In this document: positions 1 through 7,798 of the stretch, piece by piece
Numbering within the stretch: the first letter of the stretch is position 1
Layout of the letters: each line of letters begins with the position of its first letter
Assembly: GCF_038446665.1 (NCBI RefSeq)
Contig: NZ_CP151802.1
Coordinates: forward strand, 3,658,001 to 3,722,000
Reading direction: 5' to 3'
Length of the DNA stretch: 64,000 nucleotides
Source: Lysobacter sp. FW306-1B-D06B
Lineage (GTDB): Bacteria > Pseudomonadota > Gammaproteobacteria > Xanthomonadales > Xanthomonadaceae
Program-made: the position numbers and the translations under genes
Notes under the pieces: model-generated
Told to the model about the DNA's origin: nothing
The model's input: the letters and a program-made list of their open reading frames with translations, nothing else
Database searches by the model: none

Positions 1-311
1 ACGCCCTTGAGCCAGCGCCCTGCCAGCGTGTAGTGCACGAGCATCAGCACCACCAGCGCCAGCTTCGCGTGCAGCCAACCGCCGCTGACCTTGAAGTACA
101 GCCACAGCACCAGCCCGAACACGAAGGCGAGGCCGAACATCATGTGCCCGAAGCGATACAGCCGGCGGCCCATCAGCACCAGGCGCGCGCGCACTGCCGG
201 TTCATTGCCGGCCTCGGCGATGTTCACCAGGATCCGCGGCAGGTAGAACACGCCGCCCATCCACGCCATGACGAACACCAGATGAGCGGTCTTGGTCCAG
301 AAGTAGGCCAT
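1..311 (-). CDS. CopD/HemJ-family membrane protein, partial (C-terminus off the window)
   Basis: Reads right to left from ATG at 311 and runs off the left edge, so only about the first 103 residues are present. The N-terminus has the early His in TAHLVFVMAW and the YLPR motif that mark the HemJ/CopD membrane family. HemJ members oxidise protoporphyrinogen IX to protoporphyrin IX in haem synthesis; CopD relatives are linked to copper. At least three hydrophobic segments are visible (about residues 6-26, 54-74 and 82-98). It diverges from the methyltransferase at 412. The family call is firm, but HemJ versus another CopD-type protein cannot be settled from this fragment. Confidence 0.75.
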   Translation of the reverse strand, partial: MAYFWTKTAHLVFVMAWMGGVFYLPRILVNIAEAGNEPAVRARLVLMGRRLYRFGHMMFGLAFVFGLVLWLYFKVSGGWLHAKLALVVLMLVHYTLAGRWLKG

Positions 312-411
312 GGGGATCCTCCGAAAGTCGGCGCATAGGATTGCACACCGCGATGGGTCGCCTCCGGGTCGATTCCCTGTCCGACAGCGCGCGCCCATAC
401 AATCCCGCCCC

Positions 412-1020
412 ATGACCAAACACTACGACCAGGCCTACTTCGAACGCTGGTACCGCGATCCCTCGAAGAAGGACCACGCCGTCGGCAGCACCGCACGACT
501 CGCGCGCAAGGTCGCGCTCGCCGTGGCCACCGCCGAGTACCACCTGGAACGCCCCATCCGCACCGTGCTCGACATCGGCTGCGGCGAAGGCCCCTGGCGC
601 GCACCGCTGCTGAAGCTGCGGCCGAAAGCGTCCTACCTGGGTTTCGACAGCAGCGAATACGCGGTGCGCCGTTTCGGCGCGCGCCGCAACCTCCACTTCG
701 CGCGCTTCGCCGACTTCGCGCAGCTGCGCCCCTGCCCGCCGGTCGACCTGCTGGTGTGCAGCGACGTCATGCACTACCTGGACACGCGCGAACTCGATCG
801 CGGCCTGCCCGGCCTGGCCGAACTCTGCGGCGGCGTCGCCTTCCTGGAAACCTTCACGGCCGAGGACGAAACCGACGGCGACAACGTCGGCTTCCAGCCA
901 CGGCCGGCGCGCTTCTACCGCCAGCGCTTCGGCAAGGCCGGTTTCGTGCCGCTGGGCTCGCACCTGTGGCTCTCCCCGGCGCTGGAAGACCGCCTGGTCG
1001 CCCTCGAACGCCCGGCCTGA
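412..1020 (+). CDS. class I SAM-dependent methyltransferase
   Basis: A 202-residue protein with a Rossmann-type SAM-binding core: motif I is VLDIGCGEGPW (about residues 48-58), followed by an acidic strand-2 end in YLGFDSSEYA, and CSDVMHYLD as the motif IV region. The substrate cannot be inferred. An in-frame start exists 102 bases further upstream, but the extension is low-complexity and unlike the family N-terminus, so ATG 412 is used. It lies 86 bases before the PHB depolymerase on the same strand, with no obvious functional link. Confidence 0.8.
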   Translation: MTKHYDQAYFERWYRDPSKKDHAVGSTARLARKVALAVATAEYHLERPIRTVLDIGCGEGPWRAPLLKLRPKASYLGFDSSEYAVRRFGARRNLHFARFADFAQLRPCPPVDLLVCSDVMHYLDTRELDRGLPGLAELCGGVAFLETFTAEDETDGDNVGFQPRPARFYRQRFGKAGFVPLGSHLWLSPALEDRLVALERPA

Positions 1021-1106
1021 CCTCGCCCCGATTCATCCAGCGCCGCAGACGATCCGCTATGCTGCGACGCAGCATGCCCACCCCGGGCCGCAACCGGATT
1101 CATTCG

Positions 1107-2375
1107 ATGCTCTATCAGATGCACGAGTTGGGCCGCGCCTGGATGGCCCCGATGACGTACTGGGCCGAAGCCTGCGCCAAGATGTTCGGCCAGCAGAACG
1201 GCGGCTGGCTGTCGTCCATGCCCGGCGCCGCGCAGGCCGCGGCCGGTTACGAACTGCTGTACCGGATCGGCAAGGACTACGAAAAGCCCGAGTTCGGCAT
1301 CCACTCCATCGACATCGACGGCACCGTCTACCCGGTGATCGAGCGCGAGATGCTGCGCAAGCCGTTCTGCCGGCTGCTGCGCTTCAAGCGTTACGCCGAC
1401 GACGCCGGCAACCTGCGCGACCTCAAGGACGATCCGCCGGTGCTGGTCGTCGCCCCGCTCTCGGGCCACCACGCCACGCTGCTGCGCGACACCGTGCGCA
1501 CGCTGCTGCGCGACCACAAGGTCTACATCACCGACTGGGTCGACGCGCGCATGGTGCCTACGGGCGAAGGCGCGTTCTCGCTCGACGATTACGTCGACTA
1601 CGTGCAGGAGTTCATCCGCCACATCGGCGCGGAATCGCTGCACGTGATCAGCGTGTGCCAGCCGACCGTGCCGGTGCTCGGTGCGATCTCGCTGATGGCC
1701 GCGCGCGGCGAAGCGACGCCGCGTTCGATGGTGATGATGGGCGGCCCGATCGACACGCGCGAGAACCCGACCAAGGTCAACGATCTCGCCACGCACAAGC
1801 CGCTGTCGTGGTTCCAGGACAATCTGATCCACCACGTCCCGCCGAACTACCCCGGCCACGGGCGCGCGGTGTACCCGGGCTTCCTCCAGCACAGCGGTTT
1901 CGTCGCGATGAATCCCGAGCGGCACTTCCAGTCGCACTGGGATTTCTACACGGATCTGGTGAAGGGCGACCTGGACGACGCCGCCGCACACCGCCGCTTC
2001 TACGACGAATACAACGCCGTTCTCGACATGCCGGCCGAGTACTACCTGCAGACCGTGCGCATCGTGTTCCAGGAGCACCTGCTGCCGCGCGGATTGTGGG
2101 ACGTGCGCGGCGAGCGCGTGGAGCCGGCGAAGATCCACGACACCGCGCTGCTCACCATCGAAGGCGAACTGGACGACATTTCCGGCCAGGGCCAGACGCG
2201 CGCCGCGCACACGCTGTGCACCGGCATCGCGCAGGAGAACCGCGAGCACCTGACCGTGCAGGGCGCCGGCCACTACGGCATCTTCAGCGGCCGCCGCTGG
2301 CGCACGCAGGTGTATCCGCAGGTGCGCGATTTCATCGCCCGCCATGCTGAACGAGGCGTTTCGACTCCGGCTTGA
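1107..2375 (+). CDS. phaZ: intracellular polyhydroxybutyrate depolymerase
   Basis: A 422-residue alpha/beta-hydrolase of the intracellular PHB depolymerase family, which mobilises stored polyhydroxyalkanoate granules in the cytoplasm. The nucleophile motif is SVCQPT, with Cys184 in place of the usual lipase-box serine. The other likely triad members are Asp356 in GELDDISGQ and His389 in GAGHYGIFSG; all three are within one residue of the positions known for Ralstonia PhaZa1 (183/355/388). Length is normal. ATG 1107 opens with MLYQMHELGRAWMAPM, a typical family start. No PHA synthase or phasin gene is in the window. Confidence 0.93.
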   Translation: MLYQMHELGRAWMAPMTYWAEACAKMFGQQNGGWLSSMPGAAQAAAGYELLYRIGKDYEKPEFGIHSIDIDGTVYPVIEREMLRKPFCRLLRFKRYADDAGNLRDLKDDPPVLVVAPLSGHHATLLRDTVRTLLRDHKVYITDWVDARMVPTGEGAFSLDDYVDYVQEFIRHIGAESLHVISVCQPTVPVLGAISLMAARGEATPRSMVMMGGPIDTRENPTKVNDLATHKPLSWFQDNLIHHVPPNYPGHGRAVYPGFLQHSGFVAMNPERHFQSHWDFYTDLVKGDLDDAAAHRRFYDEYNAVLDMPAEYYLQTVRIVFQEHLLPRGLWDVRGERVEPAKIHDTALLTIEGELDDISGQGQTRAAHTLCTGIAQENREHLTVQGAGHYGIFSGRRWRTQVYPQVRDFIARHAERGVSTPA

Positions 2376-2429
2376 CTCGGACGGCGCATGCCCTGAGATC
2401 ATCGGTTCCCCCTACACGAGGAACCGCGC

Positions 2430-2720
2430 ATGGACTGTCCCGTCTGCCGTGACGTGAAACTGGCGATGACCGATCGCCAGGGCATCGAGATCGACTACTG
2501 CCCGCAGTGCCGCGGCGTCTGGCTCGACCGCGGCGAACTCGACAAGCTGATCGAGCGCGCATCGGACGACAGCGCGCCGCGCGCGTCGTCACGTCCCGCC
2601 GCCCCGCCGCCCCCGCCGACGCACGACCCGCGCGCGTACGGCCATGGCGATCAGTACAAGTCCGATCACTACAAGTACAAGAAGAAAAAGAACCTGCTGG
2701 GGGAGCTGTTCGATTTCTGA
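2430..2720 (+). CDS. zinc-ribbon protein, zf-TFIIB family
   Basis: A 96-residue protein with an N-terminal zf-TFIIB-type zinc ribbon: CPVC at residues 3-6 and CPQC at about 25-28, followed by RGVWLDRGELDKLIE, the conserved tail of this family. A Pro/Ala-rich linker follows, then a basic Lys/Tyr stretch (KYKKKKN) and a short hydrophobic end. Such small proteins are common in proteobacteria, with no established biochemical role. It is a single gene bounded downstream by an inverted repeat and a terminator. Confidence 0.85.
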   Translation: MDCPVCRDVKLAMTDRQGIEIDYCPQCRGVWLDRGELDKLIERASDDSAPRASSRPAAPPPPPTHDPRAYGHGDQYKSDHYKYKKKKNLLGELFDF

Positions 2721-2732
2721 GTCTTTGAACAC

Positions 2733-2760
2733 CGTCATTCCCGCTAAGGCGGGAATGACG
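2733..2760. repeat. REP-like inverted repeat
   Basis: A perfect hairpin: 12-base arms beginning CGTCATTCCCGC at 2733-2744 and its complement at 2749-2760, with loop TAAG. It is the same GTCATTCCC/GGGAATGAC unit that recurs at 6442, 16208-16465, 16774, 32486 and 44833. It follows the zinc-ribbon stop by 12 bases. Confidence 0.8.
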
Positions 2761-2798
2761 GCAACATGAGTGAGTGCCCGGGCGTTCCCGCACAAATG

Positions 2799-2826
2799 AA
2801 GCCCCGCACGCGCGGGGCTTCGTTTT
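2799..2826 (+). terminator. rho-independent terminator between convergent genes
   Basis: Nine-base arms AAGCCCCGC (2799-2807) and GCGGGGCTT (2812-2820) with loop ACGC, followed by CGTTTTT on the plus strand. It ends the zinc-ribbon transcript and may also serve the minus-strand gene ending at 2847. Confidence 0.8.
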
Positions 2827-2846
2827 TCAAGCAACAGTGAGCCCGC

Positions 2847-3056
2847 TCAACTCGACGCGCGGCAACCCTGCACGAACACCTTGTTCTCGGTCGCCACGCC
2901 CCAGCGACCGTCCAGTTCGCGGCAGCCCGCGGTCCACGAACCGACGAGGGCGCCTTCGTCGTCGTAGTACAGCCACGTGCCCTGCCAGCTCGCGCCGGCG
3001 GTGAACGACATCAGGCCCATCACGGCGGCCAGGGCGAAGATCCTGAAACGACGCAT
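2847..3056 (-). CDS. small exported protein, DUF6289-like
   Basis: A 69-residue protein with a signal peptide (MRRFRIFALAAVMGLMSF, cleaved near AGA-S). The mature part has YYDDEGALVGSWTAGC and a second Cys near the end, the pattern of the small DUF6289-type proteins seen in this bacterial group. Two in-frame ATGs lie at 3062 and 3056. AAAGGAG at about 3064-3070 is six bases from ATG 3056 but abuts 3062, so 3056 is preferred. Function is unknown; the two Cys could form a disulfide in the periplasm. The family call is from memory of the motif and is moderate. Confidence 0.65.
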   Translation of the reverse strand: MRRFRIFALAAVMGLMSFTAGASWQGTWLYYDDEGALVGSWTAGCRELDGRWGVATENKVFVQGCRASS

Positions 3057-3180
3057 GCTCATCTCCTTTGAGGTTGCGGCAAGGTTCCGCCCGCGCACCG
3101 TAGGCGATGGGAGTCGCGTGTTCTGTTAACCAGTCCGCACTGCGCGCGTGAACGCGGCGTTCACACGCGAGGCGGCGTGC

Positions 3181-4119
3181 TCAGCTGTACTGCGCCGTCT
3201 TCACCAGCATGTGCTTGGCGAGCAGGCCGTGCAGGCGACCGATGCCGCGCGCCGCATGCAGCGTCGCGAACAGCAGCACCACGCCCACCAGGACTGCGAT
3301 CGGCCACATCCACGGCTCGCCATCGATGAACAGGTTCCAGTTGTCGACCGACAGGTTCCCGCCCAGGCCCAGCACCAGCGCCACCGGCACCGCGATCAAC
3401 GACAGCGACACGCTCAGTCCCGTCACGACGATCGTGAAGTACGCGATGCCCAACGGCAGCATGAAGAGGAAGTACAGCTGCGTGGCCCAGATGCGCGGGT
3501 CGGTGAACAACTCGCCGATGCGCTTGAGCAGCGGCTGCCCGCGGCTGCTGTACAGCGGACGGCGTGGCATGCGCTCGCCCAGCATCACCTCGACGATGCG
3601 CCCCTCCACCAGCGACAGGAGGCGGATCGAGCCGAAGTACAGGATCACGAACGGCACGCCGATGATCAGCACCGCCAAACCCGCCGACAACGACAGCCCG
3701 GTCACCACCCAGGTGAAATAGAAGATGCCCGTGGCCAGCGACAGCAGCATGTAGAACAACGCGCCATAGGTGCGCGTGTCGGCGATGACGCCGAAGAACT
3801 GCCCCAGCACCGACTGCCTGGGCTTGGGCGGTGGCGCCCGCAACGCGGTCTGCACCTTCACTTCGGTGTCGCGGTAGATGTCCGCGACCTCGTCCGGCGC
3901 GCCGTAGCTGCCGGCGACGGCGACGATCACCTCCGCCTCGCTCTTGCCGGGATTCTCGGCGAGCTCGGAACGCAGGTATTCCTCGGCGTCGTACAGCGCG
4001 TCCTGCACCAGGGCCGGATCGGCACCGGCCAGCGAACGGCGCAGGTGCTCGAGGTAATCGGGGATCGTCGTCGGCAGGCCGCCGGGACGGGAGTCGTTGC
4101 TCGAGGAAAACGCGTTCAT
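3181..4119 (-). CDS. HAAS/sensor-domain membrane protein downstream of PadR
   Basis: A 312-residue protein. Residues about 15-80 form an acidic helical HAAS-type domain (DYLEHLRRSLAG..ALYDAEEYLRSEL), a module known from PadR-linked and DUF1700-type proteins. The rest is membranous: four or more hydrophobic segments in two similar blocks (LLSLATGIFYFTWVVTGLSL and MLPLGIAYFTIVVTGLSV are clearly related), matching the Sensor domain family, usually attached to histidine kinases but here without one. Its ATG overlaps the PadR stop by four bases (ATGA), so the two are co-translated. Probably a membrane stress or envelope sensor; no ligand can be named. Confidence 0.8.
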   Translation of the reverse strand: MNAFSSSNDSRPGGLPTTIPDYLEHLRRSLAGADPALVQDALYDAEEYLRSELAENPGKSEAEVIVAVAGSYGAPDEVADIYRDTEVKVQTALRAPPPKPRQSVLGQFFGVIADTRTYGALFYMLLSLATGIFYFTWVVTGLSLSAGLAVLIIGVPFVILYFGSIRLLSLVEGRIVEVMLGERMPRRPLYSSRGQPLLKRIGELFTDPRIWATQLYFLFMLPLGIAYFTIVVTGLSVSLSLIAVPVALVLGLGGNLSVDNWNLFIDGEPWMWPIAVLVGVVLLFATLHAARGIGRLHGLLAKHMLVKTAQYS

Positions 4120-4481
4120 GGCAGCAGTCCTTCCAGGACGGAATCGACGGAATCTCGGGTCGCACGCCAGGCGGCGGCCCATTCGTGCAGCACCGTGCGA
4201 CCGGCCTCGGTGATGCGGTAATAGCGTCGGGGCGGGCCGGAAATCGACGGCTCGATATGGCTGTCCAGCAACCCCGCCCCTTCGAGGTTGCGCAGCACCG
4301 GGTACAGCGCACTCTGCTTGCCGGCCAGCACACCGCCGCCGATGCGCTCCAGCTGCTTGGCGATCTGGTAGCCGTACAGCGGCTCCCCGGTCGATCCCAG
4401 CACGGCCAGCAGGGCCAGCGAGACAGTGCCGGCGCTGAGCTCCTTCTGGAATTTCCGCAGCTGGGTGTCGAGATCGCTCAT
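4116..4481 (-). CDS. PadR-family transcriptional regulator
   Basis: A 121-residue winged-helix protein. The PadR core is clear: LALLAVLGSTGEPLYGYQIAKQL, then GKQSALYPVLRNLEGAGLL (recognition helix region) and PPRRYYRITEAG (wing). PadR proteins are usually ligand-responsive repressors that control their own operon. It overlaps the downstream sensor-domain gene by four bases, so autoregulation of the pair is likely. An extended -10 element lies 47 bases upstream. Confidence 0.92.
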   Translation of the reverse strand: MSDLDTQLRKFQKELSAGTVSLALLAVLGSTGEPLYGYQIAKQLERIGGGVLAGKQSALYPVLRNLEGAGLLDSHIEPSISGPPRRYYRITEAGRTVLHEWAAAWRATRDSVDSVLEGLLP

Positions 4482-4527
4482 GGCAGGGGGAGACCGGTAG
4501 GCTGGACTCCACACTACTGCGGACTTC

Positions 4528-4536
4528 GATATAGCA
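4528..4536 (-). promoter_or_regulatory. possible extended -10 promoter of the padR operon
   Basis: On the minus strand the sequence reads TGCTATATC, an extended -10 element, 47 bases before the padR start. No good -35 is seen, which is tolerable for an extended -10. Weak call based on motif match only. Confidence 0.4.
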
Positions 4537-4631
4537 AACCTGCCATTAGTCACGCGCCTTGCCGTGTCGTGCACCGGCCGGCTGCTATCAGGGGGACTGG
4601 CCGCGATCCGTTCCGCGGCGAGGAGCCCACC

Positions 4632-5159
4632 ATGCCCCGGGGCGACAAATCCGCGTACACCGACAAGCAGAAGCGCCAGGCCGAACACATCGAGGACAGC
4701 GAGCGCGAGCAGGGCCGCTCCGAAGAAGACGCCGAACGCATCGCCTGGGCCACGGTGAACAAGCAAGACGGCGGCGGCAAGCTCAAGAAGGCTACGAAGA
4801 AGGCGACCAAGAAGGCATCGGCGCGCAAGACCACGAAGAAGGCGGCGAAGAAGACGTCGGCACGCAAGACCACGAAGAAGGCGGCGAAGAAGACGTCGGC
4901 ACGCAAGACCGCGAAGAAGGCGGCGAAGAAGACGCCAGCACGCAAGACCGCGAAGAAAGCGACAAAGAAGACGTCCGCGCGCAAGACCGCGAAAAAGGCG
5001 ACGAAGAAGACGGCCCGCAAAGCGACCGCCCGCAAGACGACGAAGAAGGCGGCCAAGAAGGCGACCCGCAAGTCGACCCGCACCACCGCCTCGCGCAGCG
5101 CCGCGGCGAAGAAGGGCGCCCGCACCCGTCGTTCGGGCCGCAACGGCGCCTCGGCCTGA
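4632..5159 (+). CDS. histone H1-like Lys/Ala-rich basic protein
   Basis: A 175-residue protein in two parts. Residues 1-50 (starting MPRGDKSAYTDKQKRQAEHI) match the short acidic domain often annotated as plasmid stabilisation protein. Residues about 52-160 are near-perfect repeats of (K)TTKKAAKKTSAR type, like the AlgP/histone-H1-like tails of pseudomonads and xanthomonads. The tail should bind DNA or RNA non-specifically. GAGGAG sits nine bases before the ATG. The DNA repeats imply length variation between strains. It is not evidence for a plasmid. Confidence 0.85.
   Translation: MPRGDKSAYTDKQKRQAEHIEDSEREQGRSEEDAERIAWATVNKQDGGGKLKKATKKATKKASARKTTKKAAKKTSARKTTKKAAKKTSARKTAKKAAKKTPARKTAKKATKKTSARKTAKKATKKTARKATARKTTKKAAKKATRKSTRTTASRSAAAKKGARTRRSGRNGASA
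4790..5080 (+). repeat. in-gene tandem repeats encoding KKA-type units
   Basis: Repeated units of roughly 36-39 bases, containing AAGACC..AAGAAGGCGGCGAAGAAG, are stacked within the basic-protein gene. Adjacent copies are almost identical at the DNA level (for example around 4845 and 4884), which favours slippage or unequal recombination. Confidence 0.75.
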
Positions 5160-5300
5160 GCCGTACGCGGGCGGACGGTCGGCCGCCGTGTCCGGTCGAC
5201 TGACCGCCGTCACGTTCCCATGGTGGAGGGCTGGTCGCGGCAGCACACGGTGCGCCAGAATCTCCCCGTTCAGCGAACCGGATCCAAGGGGAAGTCCGCC

Positions 5301-6380
5301 GTGTCGAAACCGACTGCATCCATGTCGCGCAGGTGGTCGCCTGCTCTGCTCTGCGCCGCCCTGCTGGCCGCCGCGACCGCCGCGCACGCCGCCGGCGAGG
5401 ACAACGCGCCCGCGGCCAAGCCGCGCTCGATGCAGGAAATCCTCGACGCGTCGCAGCCATCGGACTGGCGCACGCCCGACAACAAGAACCTGCTTTACCT
5501 GGACCTGGACTCCGGGCGCGTGCTGATCGAACTGGCGCCGGCCTTCGCGCCCGCGCACGTCGGCAACATCCGCGCCCTGGCCAAGAACGGCTACTGGAAC
5601 GGCATGAGCATCAACCGTTCGCAAGACAACTTCGTCGTGCAGTGGGGCGATCCCGCGCAGGACGAGAAGGATCGCAAGCCGTTGGGCCGGGGCACCAAGC
5701 CCAAGCTGCCGGCGGAATTCGCGCGCAAGGCCAAGGGGCTGGCGTTCGATCGCCTGTCCGACGTCGACGGCTGGGCACCGGAAGTGGGCTTTTCCACCGG
5801 CTTCCCGGCCGGCCGCGATCCCGGCGCCGACGCCGCCTGGATGGCGCACTGCTACGGCGCGGTGGGCGCGGGTCGCGACGTCGCCGCCGATTCCAGCAAC
5901 GGCACCGAACTCTACGTCGTGATCGGCCAGTCGCCGCGCCAGCTCGACCGCAACATCACCGTGGTCGGCCGCGTGCTGCAGGGCATGGAACTGCTGTCGG
6001 TGCTGCCGCGCGGCACCGGGCCGCTGGGTTTCTACGAGCAACCCGCGCAGCGCACGCCGATCAAGTCGATCCGCCTGGCCTCGGAAGTGCCGAAGAAGGA
6101 GCGCGTGGGGATCGAGGTGTTGCGCACCGACACGCCGCTGTTCACCGAACTGGTCGAGGCGCGCCGCAACCGTCGCGACGAGTGGTACAAGCACATGGCC
6201 GGCCACATCGACCTGTGCAACGTGCCGCTGCCCACGCGCGCGCCGCCGCCGAAGCCGGTCGTGGAGAAGGCCAAGCCCAAGCCGAAAGCGAAGGCGAAGG
6301 CGAAGGCGAAGGCGAAGGCGAAGCCTAAAGCCAAGGCCACGCGTGGCGGTGCTGCGCGCGCGACCACCACGAGTCGCTGA
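5301..6380 (+). CDS. exported cyclophilin-type peptidyl-prolyl isomerase with Lys/Ala tail
   Basis: About 359 residues. An N-terminal signal peptide ([21 protein letters not shown]) sends it to the periplasm. The cyclophilin domain spans about residues 60-270 ([24 protein letters not shown], then the [14 protein letters not shown] region). The C-terminus is an unusual low-complexity tail of about 50 residues rich in KA/KP repeats. GTG 5301 is chosen because AAGGGGA precedes it by about nine bases; ATG 5322 would give a slightly shorter signal peptide and is possible. It should catalyse prolyl cis/trans isomerisation of exported proteins. The tail is not part of the usual family. Confidence 0.85.
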   Translation: MSKPTASMSRRWSPALLCAALLAAATAAHAAGEDNAPAAKPRSMQEILDASQPSDWRTPDNKNLLYLDLDSGRVLIELAPAFAPAHVGNIRALAKNGYWNGMSINRSQDNFVVQWGDPAQDEKDRKPLGRGTKPKLPAEFARKAKGLAFDRLSDVDGWAPEVGFSTGFPAGRDPGADAAWMAHCYGAVGAGRDVAADSSNGTELYVVIGQSPRQLDRNITVVGRVLQGMELLSVLPRGTGPLGFYEQPAQRTPIKSIRLASEVPKKERVGIEVLRTDTPLFTELVEARRNRRDEWYKHMAGHIDLCNVPLPTRAPPPKPVVEKAKPKPKAKAKAKAKAKAKPKAKATRGGAARATTTSR

Positions 6381-6441
6381 GCAACGCTCCCGCGCCAATC
6401 ACGTAAAGCCCCTCGGGCGGAACACGGGAACAGCGCAGTGC

Positions 6442-6542
6442 CGTCATCCCCGCGCAGGCGGGGATCCATGCGTCAGGCGCATCAAGCTCGCCGGCGGACG
6501 TGACATACGAACGGTTGGGCTCCCGCCTTCGCGGGAACGACG
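6442..6542. repeat. REP doublet, about 100 bp
   Basis: Two inverted units, CGTCATCCCCGC.. at the left and ..GCGGGAACGACG at the right, enclose a middle that resembles the element at 32486-32582, including GGATCCA near the left unit and TTGGG before the right one. Each unit forms its own hairpin. It lies between the convergent cyclophilin and speG. Confidence 0.75.
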
Positions 6543-6560
6543 TGATGGACCGCGCCCGCC

Positions 6561-7136
6561 TCACGGCGGCGCCGTCCGCTCCTCCACGCCCACGGCCGTC
6601 TCGCCGGGTTCGCGCTGCAACGCCTCGCGCTGGAACAGGCACATCCGCACTACGTCGTGGTAGCGCCCGTCGCTGAAGAACTCCTCCACCAGCACGCCCT
6701 CGCGACGGAATCCCGCGTCCTCGTAGATCCGGATCGCGCGCACGTTGTCCACGTCCACCAGCAGGTACAGCTTGTAGAGGTTGAGCACGCGGAAGGCGTA
6801 GTTGATCGCCAGCTGCGTTGCCGCGCGTGCATAACCGCGTCCCTGCTGGTCGGGCGAAATCATGATCAGGAACTCCGCGCGCCGGTGCAGGTGGTCGATT
6901 TCCACCAGCTCCACCAGGCCCACGCGTTCATGCGCGCTGTCCTCGACGATGAAGCGCCGCTCGGACTGATCGTGGATGTGCTTGCGGTACAGCTCCTCCA
7001 GCTCGACGAAGGATTCGTACGGTTCCTCGAACCAGTAGCCCATCACGCTGCGGTTGTTGTTGAGCACGTGCACGAAGTGCAGGTCGCCGCGTTCTAGCGG
7101 CCGCAGGGTGACGCCGGGAACGGTCTGCGCATTCAT
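6561..7136 (-). CDS. speG: spermidine N1-acetyltransferase
   Basis: A 191-residue GNAT-fold enzyme that acetylates spermidine and spermine with acetyl-CoA to relieve polyamine excess. It follows E. coli SpeG closely: the opening [10 protein letters not shown], then [43 protein letters not shown], the acetyl-CoA loop QQGRGYA, and [11 protein letters not shown]. Length is normal apart from a short C-terminal extension. It stands alone and diverges from the gene at 7247. Confidence 0.95.
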   Translation of the reverse strand: MNAQTVPGVTLRPLERGDLHFVHVLNNNRSVMGYWFEEPYESFVELEELYRKHIHDQSERRFIVEDSAHERVGLVELVEIDHLHRRAEFLIMISPDQQGRGYARAATQLAINYAFRVLNLYKLYLLVDVDNVRAIRIYEDAGFRREGVLVEEFFSDGRYHDVVRMCLFQREALQREPGETAVGVEERTAPP

Positions 7137-7246
7137 GCCGCCACCCTACTCCAGCCGCGTTACAGGCGCACTCCGCGCCATCACGCGGCCTTGCCCGCGC
7201 GCTCAATAGCCTGCCTTCATCGCTCACCCCGACGAAGGTTCCTGCC

Positions 7247-7537
7247 ATGCCCCTGCTGCGCCTGCGCGTGACCGGCAGCGACGACGACGTCCGCGCCATC
7301 AGCAACCTGCTCACCAGCCTCGATGGCATCGAACACATCGAGGAAGTCGACGACCTGATGCCGCACATGGACGACGACGATTCCAGCTCCGCAGGACTGC
7401 CCGACGACCAGGGCCCGGGCCAGCATTCGCTGGAGATCGAAGCGCCGAACCTGGCCAGCGCCAATCGCGTGCGCGATGCGGTGGAAGCGCTCGCGTTCGA
7501 TCTGGACGTGCTGGTGGAGTTCGATAACGACGATTGA
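7247..7537 (+). CDS. conserved hypothetical acidic protein
   Basis: A 96-residue acidic protein with no signal peptide or membrane segment. It begins LLRLRVTGSDDDVRAI and has an Asp-rich middle (MDDDDSSS at about residues 41-48), then a second segment, NRVRDAVEALAFDLDVLVEF. The pattern resembles a small ferredoxin-like alpha/beta fold interrupted by an acidic loop. A GAAGG ribosome site precedes ATG 7247. I do not recognise a function. Confidence 0.7.
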   Translation: MPLLRLRVTGSDDDVRAISNLLTSLDGIEHIEEVDDLMPHMDDDDSSSAGLPDDQGPGQHSLEIEAPNLASANRVRDAVEALAFDLDVLVEFDNDD

Positions 7538-7722
7538 GGGGCAGGCAGCGGCGTTGAATTGCTTGCGGCGCGCCAACGCCGGGCTGTCCGCGACGGCTGC
7601 TTCGCTTGCCGCTGGGATGCCTTCCATGGCGCGACGCAATGCTCGATGGAACGCCCAGCCCGGCCTTCCATGGCCGGGTGTTCGCCAGGTCACGCGGCAT
7701 GCCGCGTAAGCGACCTGCCTCA

Positions 7723-7746
7723 CCCTCCGCTGTTGCCAGCGGAGGG
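7723..7746. repeat. inverted repeat between convergent genes
   Basis: Nine-base arms CCCTCCGCT (7723-7731) and AGCGGAGGG (7738-7746) around loop GTTGCC. No T tract follows, so it is not a classical terminator. It merges into the G-run array at 7744. Confidence 0.6.
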
Positions 7747-7771
7747 GCCGGGGCCGGGGCCGGGGCCGGGG
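7744..7771 (+). repeat. GGGGCC hexanucleotide array with G-quadruplex potential
   Basis: Five runs of four G (7744-7747, 7750-7753, 7756-7759, 7762-7765, 7768-7771), each separated by CC. This satisfies the usual intramolecular G-quadruplex pattern on the plus strand. It lies in the non-coding gap before the end of the RND adaptor gene. Confidence 0.8.
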
Positions 7772-7798
7772 ACGAGGACGCGACGCCGTTGCGCCGGT

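Noticed and set aside
310..1020. Upstream ATG at 310 for the methyltransferase
   Set aside because: The added residues are Arg/Pro/Ser-rich and would overlap the start of the divergent HemJ-like gene.
915..2402. A 495-codon minus-strand frame opposite phaZ
   Set aside because: PhaZ has a correct catalytic triad on the plus strand; the minus frame shows no protein pattern.
4790..5080. A CRISPR-like or VNTR element outside coding DNA
   Set aside because: The repeats are in frame within a gene and encode a regular Lys/Ala-rich tail.
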